Below are positions 1 to 10,597 of a stretch of 64,000 nucleotides of DNA, in pieces. The stretch is from Cryptomeria japonica (lineage: Eukaryota; Streptophyta; Pinopsida; Cupressales; Cupressaceae): NCBI RefSeq assembly GCF_030272615.1, contig NC_081415.1:260402425-260466424 (forward strand), given 5' to 3'. Made by a program: the position numbers and the translations under genes. The notes below the pieces were generated by a model. It did no database searches and was not told the DNA's origin. It was given only the letters and a program-made list of their open reading frames with translations. The number at the start of each line of letters is the position of its first letter. Position 1 is the first letter of the stretch.

Positions 1-227
1 TGCATCATATAAACATCCATATCATAAAACATGTATTACATAAGAACATTTCATCACATAAGGTACACATGCATATAGCTGCCGCAAAAATAATGACTCA
101 TCTTATATATAATCAAATGTGTCATGATACAATGATGTCAAAAGACTCATATGGCTACAAAATCACCCGCAGGTGTCTACAATACAAAAATGATACATAT
201 ACTGATACAAAGGGGAGCCCTCTATGG
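1..227. other. Flank downstream of the PMD pseudogene
   Basis: AT-rich sequence on the 3' side of the minus-strand PMD gene. I see no gene here. A ten-base match to the LTR start at 3409 (TGTAGACACC, read on the minus strand near 172-181) occurs here, but similarity does not extend beyond it. Confidence 0.4.
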
Positions 228-2250
228 CTATGATGAACTCCCTCCCTCGGAGCCGCCTGGCCTCGATGGACGCTGAGCTGTAGATGGACCTGCTCCAGGA
301 TCCCCCTGCCTATCTGGTGGTGGTGGAGGACCCATGACCCCACCACTAGATGCCTACCTCCTACGACTCCCTCCCGTAGTCGTCGCTGTCCGCGATGGTC
401 TATGGAAGCTCCTCGCCCGCTGATCCGCTGACACTGCACCATAGTAGAGGTCCCTCCAGTAACCAATCTCCTCTCCGGCTCGCAGCACATATGCGTAGCC
501 TGCCCCTATGTCCTCTGCCGCCTGCCTCCCTGCCCTCAGAGCTGTCTCAGCCTCAGTATATTACTGGATGGCCTGATCCCTCTCTCGCTCTGTATCTCGG
601 AGCCTGATCCTGAGGCGATCCCTCTCCCGCTGCAACTCCTGGATCTCGTCTGCCTGGCCCTGGCAGATCTCTCTCAGCTCTAGCAGCTCATCCTCCTCGG
701 GATCCCCACCCTCAGCCTCGGCCTGTGCCTCCTCCTCTGCGGGTGCCTGTACCTGTGCCTGCCCCTGTACTTGTCTGGGTGCCTGAACCGGTGCCTGTCT
801 CTGTACATGCCTCAGAACTTGCACCTGTCTCTGTACCTATGCCTGTACTGGCACCTGTCTCTGTACCTGTCCCTGCCTCTGTCCCTGTGCTGCTGGTACC
901 TGCAAGGGCAATCCACCTCGACCCCTCACCACCTGGGCTACTCCCTCCTGTCCTCCCTCCCTCCGAGGTGCCACCCGCCTCTCCCCCACTACTCCCCTCC
1001 GTCTACGTCGGCCCCTACCTCCATCCCCTCCACCATCATCATCATCATCCCCTCCAACCTCTCCCTCCAGCAGCTCTCCCGGATCTATCAACCGTGGAAA
1101 TGGATGCTCTGCCCAATATGCAGAGTACTCTGCGTCCATACCCACATCTTCAACCTCCGGCCACATATCCCAGGGTAGTGGCATCATCTCTGTCATCTGT
1201 GTCACGGCCTGATCATACAATAACAATGGCCCGAACTGTGCCTAATCCCTGACTGTACGGGCATACATGCCTGAGCCTCGCGGCATCCTCTGGATCCTGC
1301 CGAACTGTCTGCCTACCCTGTTAACCAGCTGTCTCTCCAAAATGTAGGGTGTCCGCCCAATCAGATATCTACTCCTAAATGTATATGGCAGCTCTAAGGC
1401 GTCATCCTCCCACTCCTCGCACCCCAGGTACGGGCTCCAGATGACTGTGTCAATATCATCTATAACATGCCTCCAGTGCTCCAGCTGACCAATCCGAGGC
1501 TGTGACGTAATCATATCATACAAATGTACAAAACTCTGTCCATGCCCTCTGCCCCTGAAGTGAATCGGCCGTGTGATAGGAAGGTGCTCATATGCCCAAA
1601 CCTGCAGCAATGTAACCCCACAGCCCAGTCCCACTGATCCGTGATAGACAAACTGATGCAGCTCATAATACAAATGCGCCAAGACACATGGCCCCCATGC
1701 ATATCTAGTGTGCTCAGTCACCAGTATCTCCAGTGCTCCTCCCCAGCCCACTGCCAATCCCCGTGTAGCCCTGTCAGGACACAAGAACCCACTGATGGCT
1801 CCTCCGATCACAGCTGGCAGCGCTAAACCTGTCGCGGTCATGGTATCCCATGCGACGTGCCCTGCTCTCATCTCCAACCCGGGATCCTGGAATACCCGTC
1901 TCAGCGCCTCTCTGTCTCCATCTTGATCATATGGAATCAGCTCTCCATTGATCGGTATGTGCAGTATCCTATATACATCCTCGAGGGTCACTGTCATCTC
2001 CCCCATCGGCAAGTGAAACGTGCAAGTCTCGGAGTGCCATCTCTCCGCCAGCACAGTCAGCAAACCCATGTTTTCCTGAAACTCAGGCACATACAGTACA
2101 TGTTTGAGGCCCATCTCCTCAATAGCTGCTCTCTCCTCAAATGACAACTCTGCTCGTAATCTCTGTGTCGACGGGAATCTCTCCCGTGACTCCAGCATAG
2201 GCAGATACTCCTGCAGTCAACCAATCAATCATGTCAGTTATCGTGGCATT

Positions 2251-2482
2251 CACTGTTTATCACAAAATGCTACTTGCTATCTAAATGCATTTGGTTATCT
2301 ATCCTAGTGACACTCACTGTTCATCACAAAGTGTTGCTATCTACCCTAGTAGTGCTCCCTGTTCATCACAAAGTACTACATGTGTGACATTCCCTGTTCA
2401 TCACAAAGTGTTACTCACATTCGCACTCCCTGTTCATCACAAAGTGCTGCTTATCCTGGTACTCCCTGTTCATCACAAAGTG
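2251..2482. repeat. 36-bp-period minisatellite in the PMD intron
   Basis: The core CCCTGTTCATCACAAAGTG recurs at about 2251 (diverged), 2315, 2357, 2392, 2428 and 2464. Spacing settles at 35-36 bp toward the right. A shortened copy lies near 2560. Confidence 0.85.
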
Positions 2483-2610
2483 CCTTGATCTATCCTAGTC
2501 TTCCTAGAGGACCTGTTTGAGTGTATCCCCTCAGCAGCTTATCCAATCGACAACGTATGTTCATCACAGAACTGCCGATTTGCCCTAGAAGACCAACAAC
2601 CATGCATTTT

Positions 2611-2890
2611 GACACACAAACGCGCTTTAAACTCATAAACGCGCTTATTGACTGCACAAACGCGCTTCTGCAACACAGACACGCTTTTTGAACACAAATG
2701 TGCCTAAATCCTGCACAAACGCGCCTATGGAACCTAAACGCGACTTCAGAACATAGACGCCTCTAAAATTCTCAAACGCGCCCGCATGCAGCACAAACGC
2801 GGTCCCAGGCATAGACGCGCCTGGAACCGGCACAGACGCACCTGTTGGACACAGACGCGCCTGGCACTGACACAGACACGGTTGCGCGTT
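2611..2890. repeat. CpG-rich degenerate array of CACAAACGCGC
   Basis: About a dozen copies of a CACARACGCGC-type core with spacing near 20-27 bp, filling the promoter-proximal half of the PMD intron. It is unusually CpG-dense for this AT-rich window. ORFs read through it are repeat translations. Confidence 0.8.
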
Positions 2891-3064
2891 TTTGCATTTT
2901 TTAAATACCCTATTCCTAGCGCATTTATTGCTACCTATTGAGTATTAATGACAAAAATTGAAATGCGTGAAAGTACGAGGAGGTTTCATGGTACTTACCG
3001 GCTCTCCTGCCTCTGCTGGCCTCTAGAATCGGCGAACGCGGTCGAATCTATGAACGAAGGCCAT

Positions 3065-3394
3065 CGCTGCTGACTGCTGCTGCTCTTTTCTCGCTCTGCA
3101 CTATGATCTTGTAAGGGTGTGGATGACAATGAGGATGTCTTTTGCCCGTGGTCTATCTTATAGCCTACCCTAGCCCTCGCCTTCATTTCCCGAGTCAATA
3201 TTCTTCATCCTGTGACTTTGTCACTTTATCCAGTCAGTCCATTCTAGCCTTTCTTTCTTATCGAGAGATTGTCTGCAATCTTTTCTGACATTTTCATCCA
3301 ATCTCTCGAGGGGGCATATTATTTTCATACTGGGGCAACTCTGTATCAGTTTTTCTTATCTTCTTTGAAACAACGCGACAAGCCGCATTGTCTC
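3065..3394. other. 5' region of the PMD gene, interior of a Gypsy-like element
   Basis: No coding sequence recognised on the plus strand. Phrases such as CTCGAGGGGGCATA and ATACTGGGGCAA resemble the region just upstream of the PPT in plant Gypsy elements (from memory of the type, not a search). Confidence 0.4.
3156..3162 (-). promoter_or_regulatory. Candidate TATA box of the PMD gene
   Basis: TATAAGA in a GC-flanked context (GGCTATAAGATAG) on the minus strand, about 95 bp upstream of the exon 1 ATG. The position suits a plant core promoter. No other element is identified. Confidence 0.4.
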
Positions 3395-3408
3395 AAAGAG
3401 GGGCAAAA
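3395..3408 (+). other. Polypurine tract of a Gypsy-type element
   Basis: AAAGAGGGGCAAAA lies directly before a TG that opens an LTR (TGTAGACACCC). A purine-rich run ending at an LTR start is the plus-strand primer site expected of a 3' LTR. Confidence 0.65.
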
Positions 3409-4180
3409 TGTAGACACCCAAAATTGTCATGTCTAATTAAATAAATATTTTATTTATTTAATTATATAAGCCTAATTCCTCTATTAATTAAATAAATTTT
3501 TATTTATTTAATTAATTCATTTATCCTCTTCTAGCCTTATTTCTCATTTAAATAAATACATTTATTTATTTAAATTACCCCCTTTTCCTAAATTAAATAA
3601 ATATTTTATTTATTTAATTGTCCTATTCTTCTATTAATTAAATAAATCTTTATTTATTTAATTAATTCATTATCTTTTTCTACACATGACACATGTCATT
3701 CATCTCTTAATTCCTACACTACCTACCTCTTTCATTATTTTGGTATTTCTTTTACCTACCCTCTAATCCTAGCCGACCTCTCTTTTTACACCTCTCAATC
3801 TTAACCCTCCATTTCTTATTGTGTCTTCTATTTAAGAAGATGCTTCCTTCATTGTCAAACCCTAATGACTGATTTTGGAGTACTTGGCTACACTACGATC
3901 CTACTTGCAACCACATTCCGTTCTTTGTTGAGCTCTTGTGCATATAAAAATCTGAGAGCAAATATATCAAGCAAGATCAATGGAGATAGGAAGAATGGAG
4001 ATCAAAACCCTATTGGACATGTGATGGTATAATCTTTGTGATTTTGAGTTATTTGCATTGTCTTAGGTAATCTTCATATGTTATGGTGGATCTTTGTTCA
4101 TTGTTAGGCTAGGGTTTAGTGGTTGGATTCATTTAGCCTTTCAATCTTGTTATTATTGTTTATCCATTTTCACCATATAC
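3409..4180 (+). mobile_element. 3' LTR of a Gypsy-type element carrying the antisense PMD gene
   Basis: Starts TGTAGACACCC after the PPT. The U3-like part carries five AT palindromes, and a weak TATA-like CTATTTAAG lies near 3828. The right end is uncertain (about 4175-4190), and no second LTR copy lies in the window for comparison. The PMD gene lies upstream on the opposite strand, so it probably belongs to this element. Confidence 0.55.
3433..3667. repeat. Five AT-rich palindromes in the LTR
   Basis: Near-perfect inverted repeats built on AATTAAATAAAT / ATTTATTTAATT occur at about 3433, 3485, 3546, 3593 and 3636. Each can fold on itself. The connecting sequences differ from one another. 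Confidence 0.8.
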
Positions 4181-4204
4181 ACTAACAAACCAAATATGCT
4201 TAAC

Positions 4205-4520
4205 ACACATGAAACAACAAATGCAAAATAAACATGAAAATCACAACCACAAAAGGAACACCAAATTTTATATGTGGAAAACCCAAATGGGAAAAACCAT
4301 GGAGAGTGTTAACTCTCAATAGAATATACTTAGTTATATGGTGTTTTACAAAAGAGGTGGCTCACTGTTAGATTACAAAAATGACTCACTATCAGAATGC
4401 TCACTGCAAAGATACAAAAGATGACCAACTACCAGAATGCTCACTATAACAAAAAATATTGAACTGAAGAGGATTGCATCTCCAAAAGCATGAGATCAAT
4501 TCCAAGATTAAGCTCAGATC
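4205..4520 (-). mobile_element. Fragment of a Copia-like LTR
   Basis: Holds the block TATGTGGAAAACC...GGGAAAAACCA and repeated CTCACT...CAGAATGCTCACT, matching in layout the middle of the minus-strand LTRs of elements I and II. It stops where the next LTR begins (4521), so it is truncated. Confidence 0.5.
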
Positions 4521-5295
4521 TATTGGGTGAATATTTTTTCACCAACGTACTAATGATAAAATATATTTTTCACACACAACTATGTTGAGACAAAGTCTCT
4601 CTTCTCATCAAGGGGAGGTTCACTGGTAGAATTTTGGTATTTCAACAACTTGAAAGTAAATTCGAGGGGTAAGATCAAGGTGTGTAACTCTTTTTTTTCA
4701 TTATTAATATATATCCCTTCACTTAATAAAATTTCTTACAAACTAACAAGCTAACTACACTTGCCTACAATGATTAAAATATATCCCTAAAATAGCATAA
4801 GCACAAAGTCTTATGTGAGTACAATCCAATTTCCAATCTAATAACTATTATAACTTGCAGCTCAAAGTCTTCAAGATATAAGTGAAATTTTATTTAACCA
4901 AAAGTAATGAGTAGTAGTACAAAGCTTCTCGCTTAATCATCGTATCACAATAAGATTTTCCAAAAATGAAAGACAACTCAAATTCTATAATCACAATTAG
5001 AATGCTTATTTAATAGAATAAACCAAACAATAATACCATCAAGGAATTAAAGAACATATATATAAGCAATGAACGAAAGAACATTCACTCATATGCACAA
5101 TTTCTTGCCCAACTCAAAGTTTGGAAACAAAGGGAATTGTCTTCTTTATTTTCTTGATTAATTTTCACAATACAAGTGCTCAAAGTCTTACTTGAGGCAA
5201 CAATTCGACAGAGTTTTGCTAAACATATAAAAGATAAATATTTACAAATGAGGTTCCTCCTTTTATTTTATACAGGAGTTGTAGTCAAGTGGACT
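4521..5295 (-). mobile_element. Left arm of an inverted LTR pair
   Basis: The reverse complement matches 5881-6696 over most of its length. Shared landmarks include the block with AGGGGAGGTTC, the block TTCGAGGGGTAAGATCAAGGTG, and the segment reading CTCAAAGTCTT. Its end reads CCCAATA where the right arm has CCCAACA, a C-to-T change at the LTR terminus. No PBS adjoins it. Confidence 0.7.
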
Positions 5296-5300
5296 ACATT

Positions 5301-5613
5301 TCGGGTTTTAAAACCCAAAGTGCAATTTTGGTCTGCAAAGTAGTGCAGGTCGAGTTTTAAAACCCGACTTGTCAATCCAGATTTGCTTATTGACATGTTG
5401 GGTTTTAAAATCCACTGTCAGTCTTTTTTTGCACGTGTAGGTCGGGTTTTAAAACCCGATCTGCAACCTAGGTTTTGCCCAACTGCAGATCGGGTTTTAA
5501 AGCCCGACCCAAACTTGACCTACATCCTTGACCTGCAACATTATGAGATCAGGTTTTAAAACTCAATCTACCAATATGACTTACCCAAGTGTAGATCAGG
5601 TTTTAAAACCCGA
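5301..5613. repeat. Array of palindrome TCGGGTTTTAAAACCCGA (7 copies)
   Basis: Copies start at 5301, 5350, 5398, 5442, 5490, 5549 and 5596, with spacing mostly 44-49 bp. The cores vary (TCGAG, TTGGG, TCAGG), and some copies remain perfect 18-bp palindromes (5442-5459). It directly adjoins the left LTR arm. A related array in inverse orientation lies at 8502-8744. Confidence 0.9.
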
Positions 5614-5801
5614 TTTGATGATTTTTTAGTCTTTTTGCCTAAGGGTAATTTTGATCTTTCAGGCATCATTCTGGGTCTTTGAAGCTGACAATCTAATGGT
5701 GAATATTGATTTTCATGATTAAAATTTTACAGATTCTAGAAGATGACTAATCCTTCTCCAAGTAAATCCGGAGGGACGGAAATGAAGAATAAAGTGTCTT
5801 G
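5614..5801. other. Spacer between palindrome array and right LTR arm
   Basis: Unique-looking AT-rich sequence with no ORF and no recognised motif. Confidence 0.4.
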
Positions 5802-6696
5802 TTGACACTAGTTAGTTTAAATTGACGTAGTTGCATCTTTTCTTAGTGCAAATTTTCTTCCAGTTGTATTTTTATTTTATGCAGTAGTTGTAGTCAAGTG
5901 GGACTATACAGTTGAATTAGTCAATTGTGCCCACATTTTTCTCAACTCCTTTCTTATAAAAGGAGGAACCTCATTTGTAAATATTTATCTTTTATATGCG
6001 TAGCAAAACTCTACCGAATTGTTGCCTCAAGTGAAACTTTGAGCTCTTTTTTTGTGAAAATTATTCAAGCAAATAAAGAAGACAATTCCCTTTGTTTCCA
6101 AACTTTGAGTTGGCAAAAAATTGTGTATATAAGTGAATGTTCTTTCATTCATTGCTTATATATATGTTCTTTAATTTCTTGATGGTATTGGTGTTTGGTT
6201 TATGCTATTAAAGGAGCATTCTAATTGTGATTATAGACTTTGAACTATCTTTCATATTTGAAAAATCTTATTGTGATACGGTGATTAAGCTGGAGGCTTT
6301 GTACTACTGTTGATTACTTTTGGTTAATGGAAGTTTCACTTATATCTTGAAGACTTTGAGTTGTAAGTTATAATAGTTATTAGATTGGAAATTAGAGTGT
6401 ACTCACATAAGACTTTGTGTTTATGCTGACTTAGGGATATGTTTTAATCATTGCAGGCAAGTGTAGTTAGTTCGTTAGTTTGTAAGAAGTTTTATCAAGT
6501 GAAAGGATATATGTGAATTCGGAAAAATAAAATTTATACACCTTGATCTTACCCCTCGAATTTACTTTCAATTTGTTGAAATACCAAAATTTTACCAAGG
6601 AACCTCCCCTTGATGAGAGGAATTTGTCTCAACATAGCTATGTGTGAAAAATATATTTTCTCATTGGTATGTTGGTGACAAAATATTTACCCAACA
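5802..6696 (+). mobile_element. LTR, right arm of the inverted pair
   Basis: Starts TGTTGACAC, ends CCCAACA, and is followed at once by a PBS-like sequence, so it reads as a plus-strand 5' LTR. Positions 5881-6696 match the left arm in reverse complement. The first 80 bp have no counterpart on the left, where the palindrome array sits instead. Confidence 0.65.
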
Positions 6697-6720
6697 ATTT
6701 TTTGGTGACTCTGCTGGGGA
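6697..6720 (+). other. Gypsy-type primer binding site
   Basis: TTTGGTGACTCTGCTGGGGA just after the LTR end resembles the PBS of Tat/Ogre-type Gypsy elements (TGGCGACTC-GCTGGGGA class). The tRNA partner is inferred, not tested. Confidence 0.55.
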
Positions 6721-6923
6721 ATGACCTTTACTAATGAAGGTTGTAGAATCTATAACTCCAAGTGCCTTTATCATCCATTGGGCTATAGAGTCAACCAACA
6801 AAGATACAAATGACAAGACTGATGCAAAGAAACTAATTGAAAACAAGACAAAAACTTGTGGAGCTTCACTTATTGAAAAAGGAAACTAACCTAATCTATA
6901 AACTAATTGACCATTGAAATCCC
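6721..6923. other. Degraded internal sequence of the inverted element
   Basis: No usable ORF. It lies between the plus-strand PBS and the minus-strand gag remains. Confidence 0.35.
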
Positions 6924-8490
6924 CTAAGTGAAACCGTTCACGGGCTCACCAAAATATCTACCTTTCTTCAGTAGCTTGCAATGCCTTGCATGATCATAAG
7001 TAGCCACAACTAATTGAGGCACGAACAATTGTACCATATCTTGATGCACTACTTGAAAAAGATGAACAAATTCTCGTCTCCTCAAATAAATCACACCTAT
7101 TTCTGCTCCAAATTGGATCAATGTTTTTGGACTGCCCTTGCTCAACCATAGATGCATCCTTTATCCCTTCCTCCATTGTATCTTCATGCTGAGGAACAAG
7201 TGTGACTTTTGAGATCTTATTAGCTTCCAACCAAACTAGATGTCTTATAGGACATCCTCTTAAAAAGACGAAAAATAGAACTCTTCTTATTGATTACATC
7301 TTTATCAACTACTTCTTCAACCATAATTTCATGTTGATTAGAATGAGTTTCCCCATGCGAGCCAAGTAAAGACATGATTGCATAGCATGCTTCTTCATGT
7401 TGTTCACAAAATTCAGATTTTGGAGAATTGTTATCAAGATGAGCAAAAATCCTCTATTATGTTTGTGAAAAGGTCTTCATCAAGTTCCTTGTTATCTTCA
7501 TGCATAATATGTTGAAGTTCATGAGCTTAAAATATAGATGCAGTCTTCTCATCTTGTTCAACTTGATTGATACCTTCATGCATGTCCATCTTTTCACATC
7601 TCATGATGTGATTGTCCTCCTTTACAAACACCTTTGAAAAGTGGCCTTCAACCTCTTCTTGTGTATTGTCCATGGTATCTAGAATATACCTTTCTTTTTG
7701 TTCAACAACTTTTTTGTACTACATAAACCAGATATGAGAGTCGCCAGCCATGTCTGCTTCCTCCTCTTGGAAGAGATTAGCAAGATCACTTTATTCAGAT
7801 TCAAAATTCCCCACTACTGTATGTGCTGATGGTGCCTCAATTACACGCCTTTTTGGCAGTGAAGGAAGCTTGTCCTGATTTTCAGATACATAACTAGGAA
7901 CAATATTTGGATACGACCTCCTCAGAATGTCTTTGCAAGGAGAAGAGAATGCACCTTGAGCTAATTTATTTTTAAGAGCAAGTAACTCATTATCCAACCT
8001 CTACACCATGGGATTTGTTCTCTTGGTAGACCATGCTCCCAAAGAAGAGTTTTATTTGAATGCATTTGGATCTATCTTTATCTTATCGACAAGGATAAGT
8101 TTGTCTTCAATTTTTGTGGCTAGCTATTGTGCAACAACAGAATTTGCAGGAGCATTTCTACCCAAAAGAAAACTCACCTCCGACAATTTTGTATTTATAA
8201 AGAAACATTTTAAGTTTCTAGCAGTAGGTTGTGATGCAGCCGGAATGTGGTTGTGCAACTTATTGAAAATTTCCACAAATTCTTGCACAGGCTCCTATGG
8301 TTCCTTCTTCATTTGAGTCAACTGCCCTAAAAGTGCATGCTCATCTTCAACGGCTTTGAACCTTGCTTCAAACCTTGTTTTGAGGCTAGCTCAATTTGTG
8401 ATACAATTATTAGGAAGATAATAGAACCAATCAACAGCCGTGCCTTACAAAGTTTGAATAAACAACCTACCCTGTTAATGGAGTCAGACA
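6924..8490 (-). pseudogene. Gypsy gag remnant
   Basis: Read on the minus strand, 8490-8010 gives a capsid-like sequence: VDWFYYLP, then RFEARFKAVEDEHALLGQ, LTQMKKEP, VQEFVEIFNKL and an IEDKLI segment. This is the familiar Gypsy Gag layout in which a DWFY motif precedes FxxRF and QLTQMKKEP. Stops replace expected residues (a TGA where Trp is usual after ITN, a TAA before GTAVDW). Downstream (7997-6924) the frame is broken into short Lys/Glu-rich pieces without a recognisable zinc knuckle. The N-terminal part of gag is missing, because the palindrome array starts about 12 bp upstream of the fragment. Its strand is opposite to the adjacent PBS, so the locus is rearranged. Confidence 0.65.
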
Positions 8491-8501
8491 AGGTCTGCAC
8501 A

Positions 8502-8744
8502 TTGAGTTTTAAAACCCAATGTAACACTAAAAGAGGTTAGCAAGTCAAGTTTTAAAACCCAATCTATCGAGGGGGATGACCTGCAGGCCAGGTTTTAAAA
8601 TCCAACGTGCCAATAGGAAAATCTGTAGGTTGGGTTTTAAAATCTGACCTGCACTACTTTGTAGACCAAAATTGTACTTCGGGTTTTAAAACCCGATGTG
8701 TAGGAAAACACAATAAACACTGCATTTCGGGTTTTAAAACCTGA
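8502..8744. repeat. Second array of the GGGTTTTAAAACCC palindrome (6 copies), inverted
   Basis: Copies start near 8502, 8545, 8588, 8630, 8679 and 8727, with 42-49 bp spacing. The reverse complement of the spacers matches spacers of the array at 5301-5613 (for example CAATTTTGGTCTRCAAAGTAG), so the two arrays are inverted copies of one repeat and not independent. Confidence 0.9.
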
Positions 8745-10592
8745 AGTGCAATAAAAAAATAAAATAAAAGATCAAGGCAAAACCATGAAAACAAAAAAAA
8801 TGACAAAAATGTAGACACAAATCAACATGACTTACGAGGGAATTTGACTGACCTTGGAGGACGTAGGCTACGAAATGGACAAGTTTCGTAGGGGTTGTCC
8901 CATGATTTAGGCTAGCTGAAATCTGTGACAAAAAGATCACATATCACAAACCTTACAACAGATCTAGTGAAAGATCTCTATACAATTGTCCTTCAGCACT
9001 TACAATAGGTTCGGTAAAGGACTACTGCAATATTGCAATACTATCTGCACTTTTGATTCTACAATACTATCTGCACTTTTGATTCTACACTAACTGCCTT
9101 CGTTGTCCATATCTTGCTACTTCTCTGCTATCTTCACTGCTATGTGTCCTTCGCCACTGAATACTCACATACACACACCTCAAACATTTCCTTTCACACT
9201 ATCGCACACACCACATGCTTCTACATATATACCAGAGGACATATACATGGGGATAATGTCTCAGCCTAGCTTAACACTTGATCTAATAAAACCTTGACCA
9301 AGTTAGCCTCCGCAAGATCTCAAAATTATTCCTTTTACATAATTCATTTATCGATGCATTTACCATGATTACAAGAATGGAAAAGGGTCATCCGAACCCA
9401 AAGGTATTGACCCATCATCACAAAACTCAAGTATAATGTCTCCAAAATCCAAAGATACAGATTCCATGCATACCAAGAGTACCACAACATAAAACTTGAA
9501 GATATACAACTAACATGACCAAAATAGCTCATAGTTGGACACATAACTGATACCAAGACCAAAGAAAACACAATACAAAATTTCAGAGATGGAGATCTTT
9601 CGGATATCACTCCATTATAAGAACTCCATCTTACTGCATCACTCCTAATACCAAAATGCACAACACCTATTCATAGAAAAAAATGCACATACTGATTGCA
9701 TACAACATCCTAATCAAATATAATAATAATGAACTATACATAACTTATCTTCACCAAATTGGATAATTGAATTGTCCTCAATATACTACATACATTATCC
9801 GATCCATACAAGACGAGTGGTTTGATATCAATGACAACAATATTAACACAAGTCTAACAACTTCTTGTGTCAGTCCTACTTTGACCATTGTTGGTGATTA
9901 TGCTTTGATTGTTAACCCCTATGTTGGGTATCCTCACACTTGGGCCGTGTTTTGGGTGAAAGGGGAAATAACATTGTAGAGGTACCACTCAAATGCACCT
10001 TACAGTATTCTTTATTTCTTTTCCTTAACTAGATATTTAATATATTGATACAAGCACATAATATTATGCCTTTAAAACAAAAACAAACATTGCTAATTTT
10101 TCACGATCATTTACTTATGTCTAAGCTCCAAAATGATCTTCCCACTTTGCATACGAAAAGCTGAAAAAAAACACATGTTAATAACATTGATATGTTTTTT
10201 TTGCACATGGATATATGCATATGTAAACTCATGATTGAACCTTATAGCCATTAATGATATGATTGGGTTAATTATTTATATATTCTCCGAGCTATAATTA
10301 TAGGGTTTTTTGCTGGTTCTTTCCTGTCGATATGCTCCTCTGAACTAGTTTTGTAAATATTTTATGTTTAATAATAATATATTATGGTGGCTTGTCACTT
10401 TTGGCAAAAAAAAAAAACATGGTTAATTTTTCATCACATAATATTTGGAGGAAAGATAATGTAGATTGTTAGAAATTTGGAGGAATTGATTATATGTTAC
10501 ATTGATGTTTGTCACTGATAGCAACATTGGCAACACCGGCTACACTAGCTGCTTTGGTTGTTTACCAGTATCTAGTTGATCCCGATAGGATG
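8745..10592. other. Unassigned AT-rich sequence
   Basis: No gene or element termini that I can support. ORFs here (9344-9661 minus, 9767-9979 plus) show no motif. It contains one 26-bp tandem duplication (9036-9087). Confidence 0.4.
9036..9087. repeat. 26-bp tandem duplication
   Basis: A 26-bp unit beginning CAATACTATCTGCAC is repeated exactly twice, head to tail. Confidence 0.9.
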
Positions 10593-10597
10593 TTTGG

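Larger units (their letters stand above)
2211..2998 (-). other. Intron of the PMD pseudogene
   Basis: A 788-bp intron with GTAAGT at its 5' end (2998) and CTGCAG at its 3' end (2211). Joining the flanks keeps frame across codon 22/23. It is mostly filled by two unrelated tandem arrays listed separately. Confidence 0.7.
228..3064 (-). pseudogene. Plant mobile domain (PMD, aminotransferase-like) protein, TE-type, two exons, five in-frame stops
   Basis: Exon 1 is 2999-3064 (ATG at 3064, ATGG context) and exon 2 is 228-2210; a GTAAGT donor at 2998 and a CTGCAG acceptor at 2211 join them in phase. The spliced frame is 683 codons ending in TAG at 228-230, with no frameshift. Residues about 78-112 hold the PMD signature (ERW, then TFHLPMGEMTVTLEDVYRIL, then the hydrophobic run after it). 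The tail has an Asp run, an Arg-rich stretch, a Gln/Val/Pro repeat and a coiled coil near residues 513-560. Five in-frame stops break it: 3023-3025 TAG, 1242-1244 TAG, 837-839 TAG, 561-563 TAA and 354-356 TAG. Each is one C-to-T step from a Gln codon. PMD proteins (MAIN/MAIL1 relatives) act in silencing and genome stability; TE-borne copies have no proven function. The gene is dead as written, though nearly full length. Confidence 0.85.

Noticed and set aside
172-181. Possible second LTR start (TGTAGACACC on the minus strand)
   Set aside because: The match to 3409 is only about ten bases, is on the opposite strand and does not extend.
725-1252. Plus-strand ORFs with Pro-Val repeats
   Set aside because: They are the antisense reading of the Gln/Val/Arg-rich tail of the PMD pseudogene. 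The minus frame is continuous with the PMD domain and the plus one has no motif.
5301-5613. CRISPR-like look (palindromic repeats at regular spacing)
   Set aside because: The repeats are degenerate, the spacers share similarity with the inverted array at 8502-8744, and the context is a plant nuclear LTR element.
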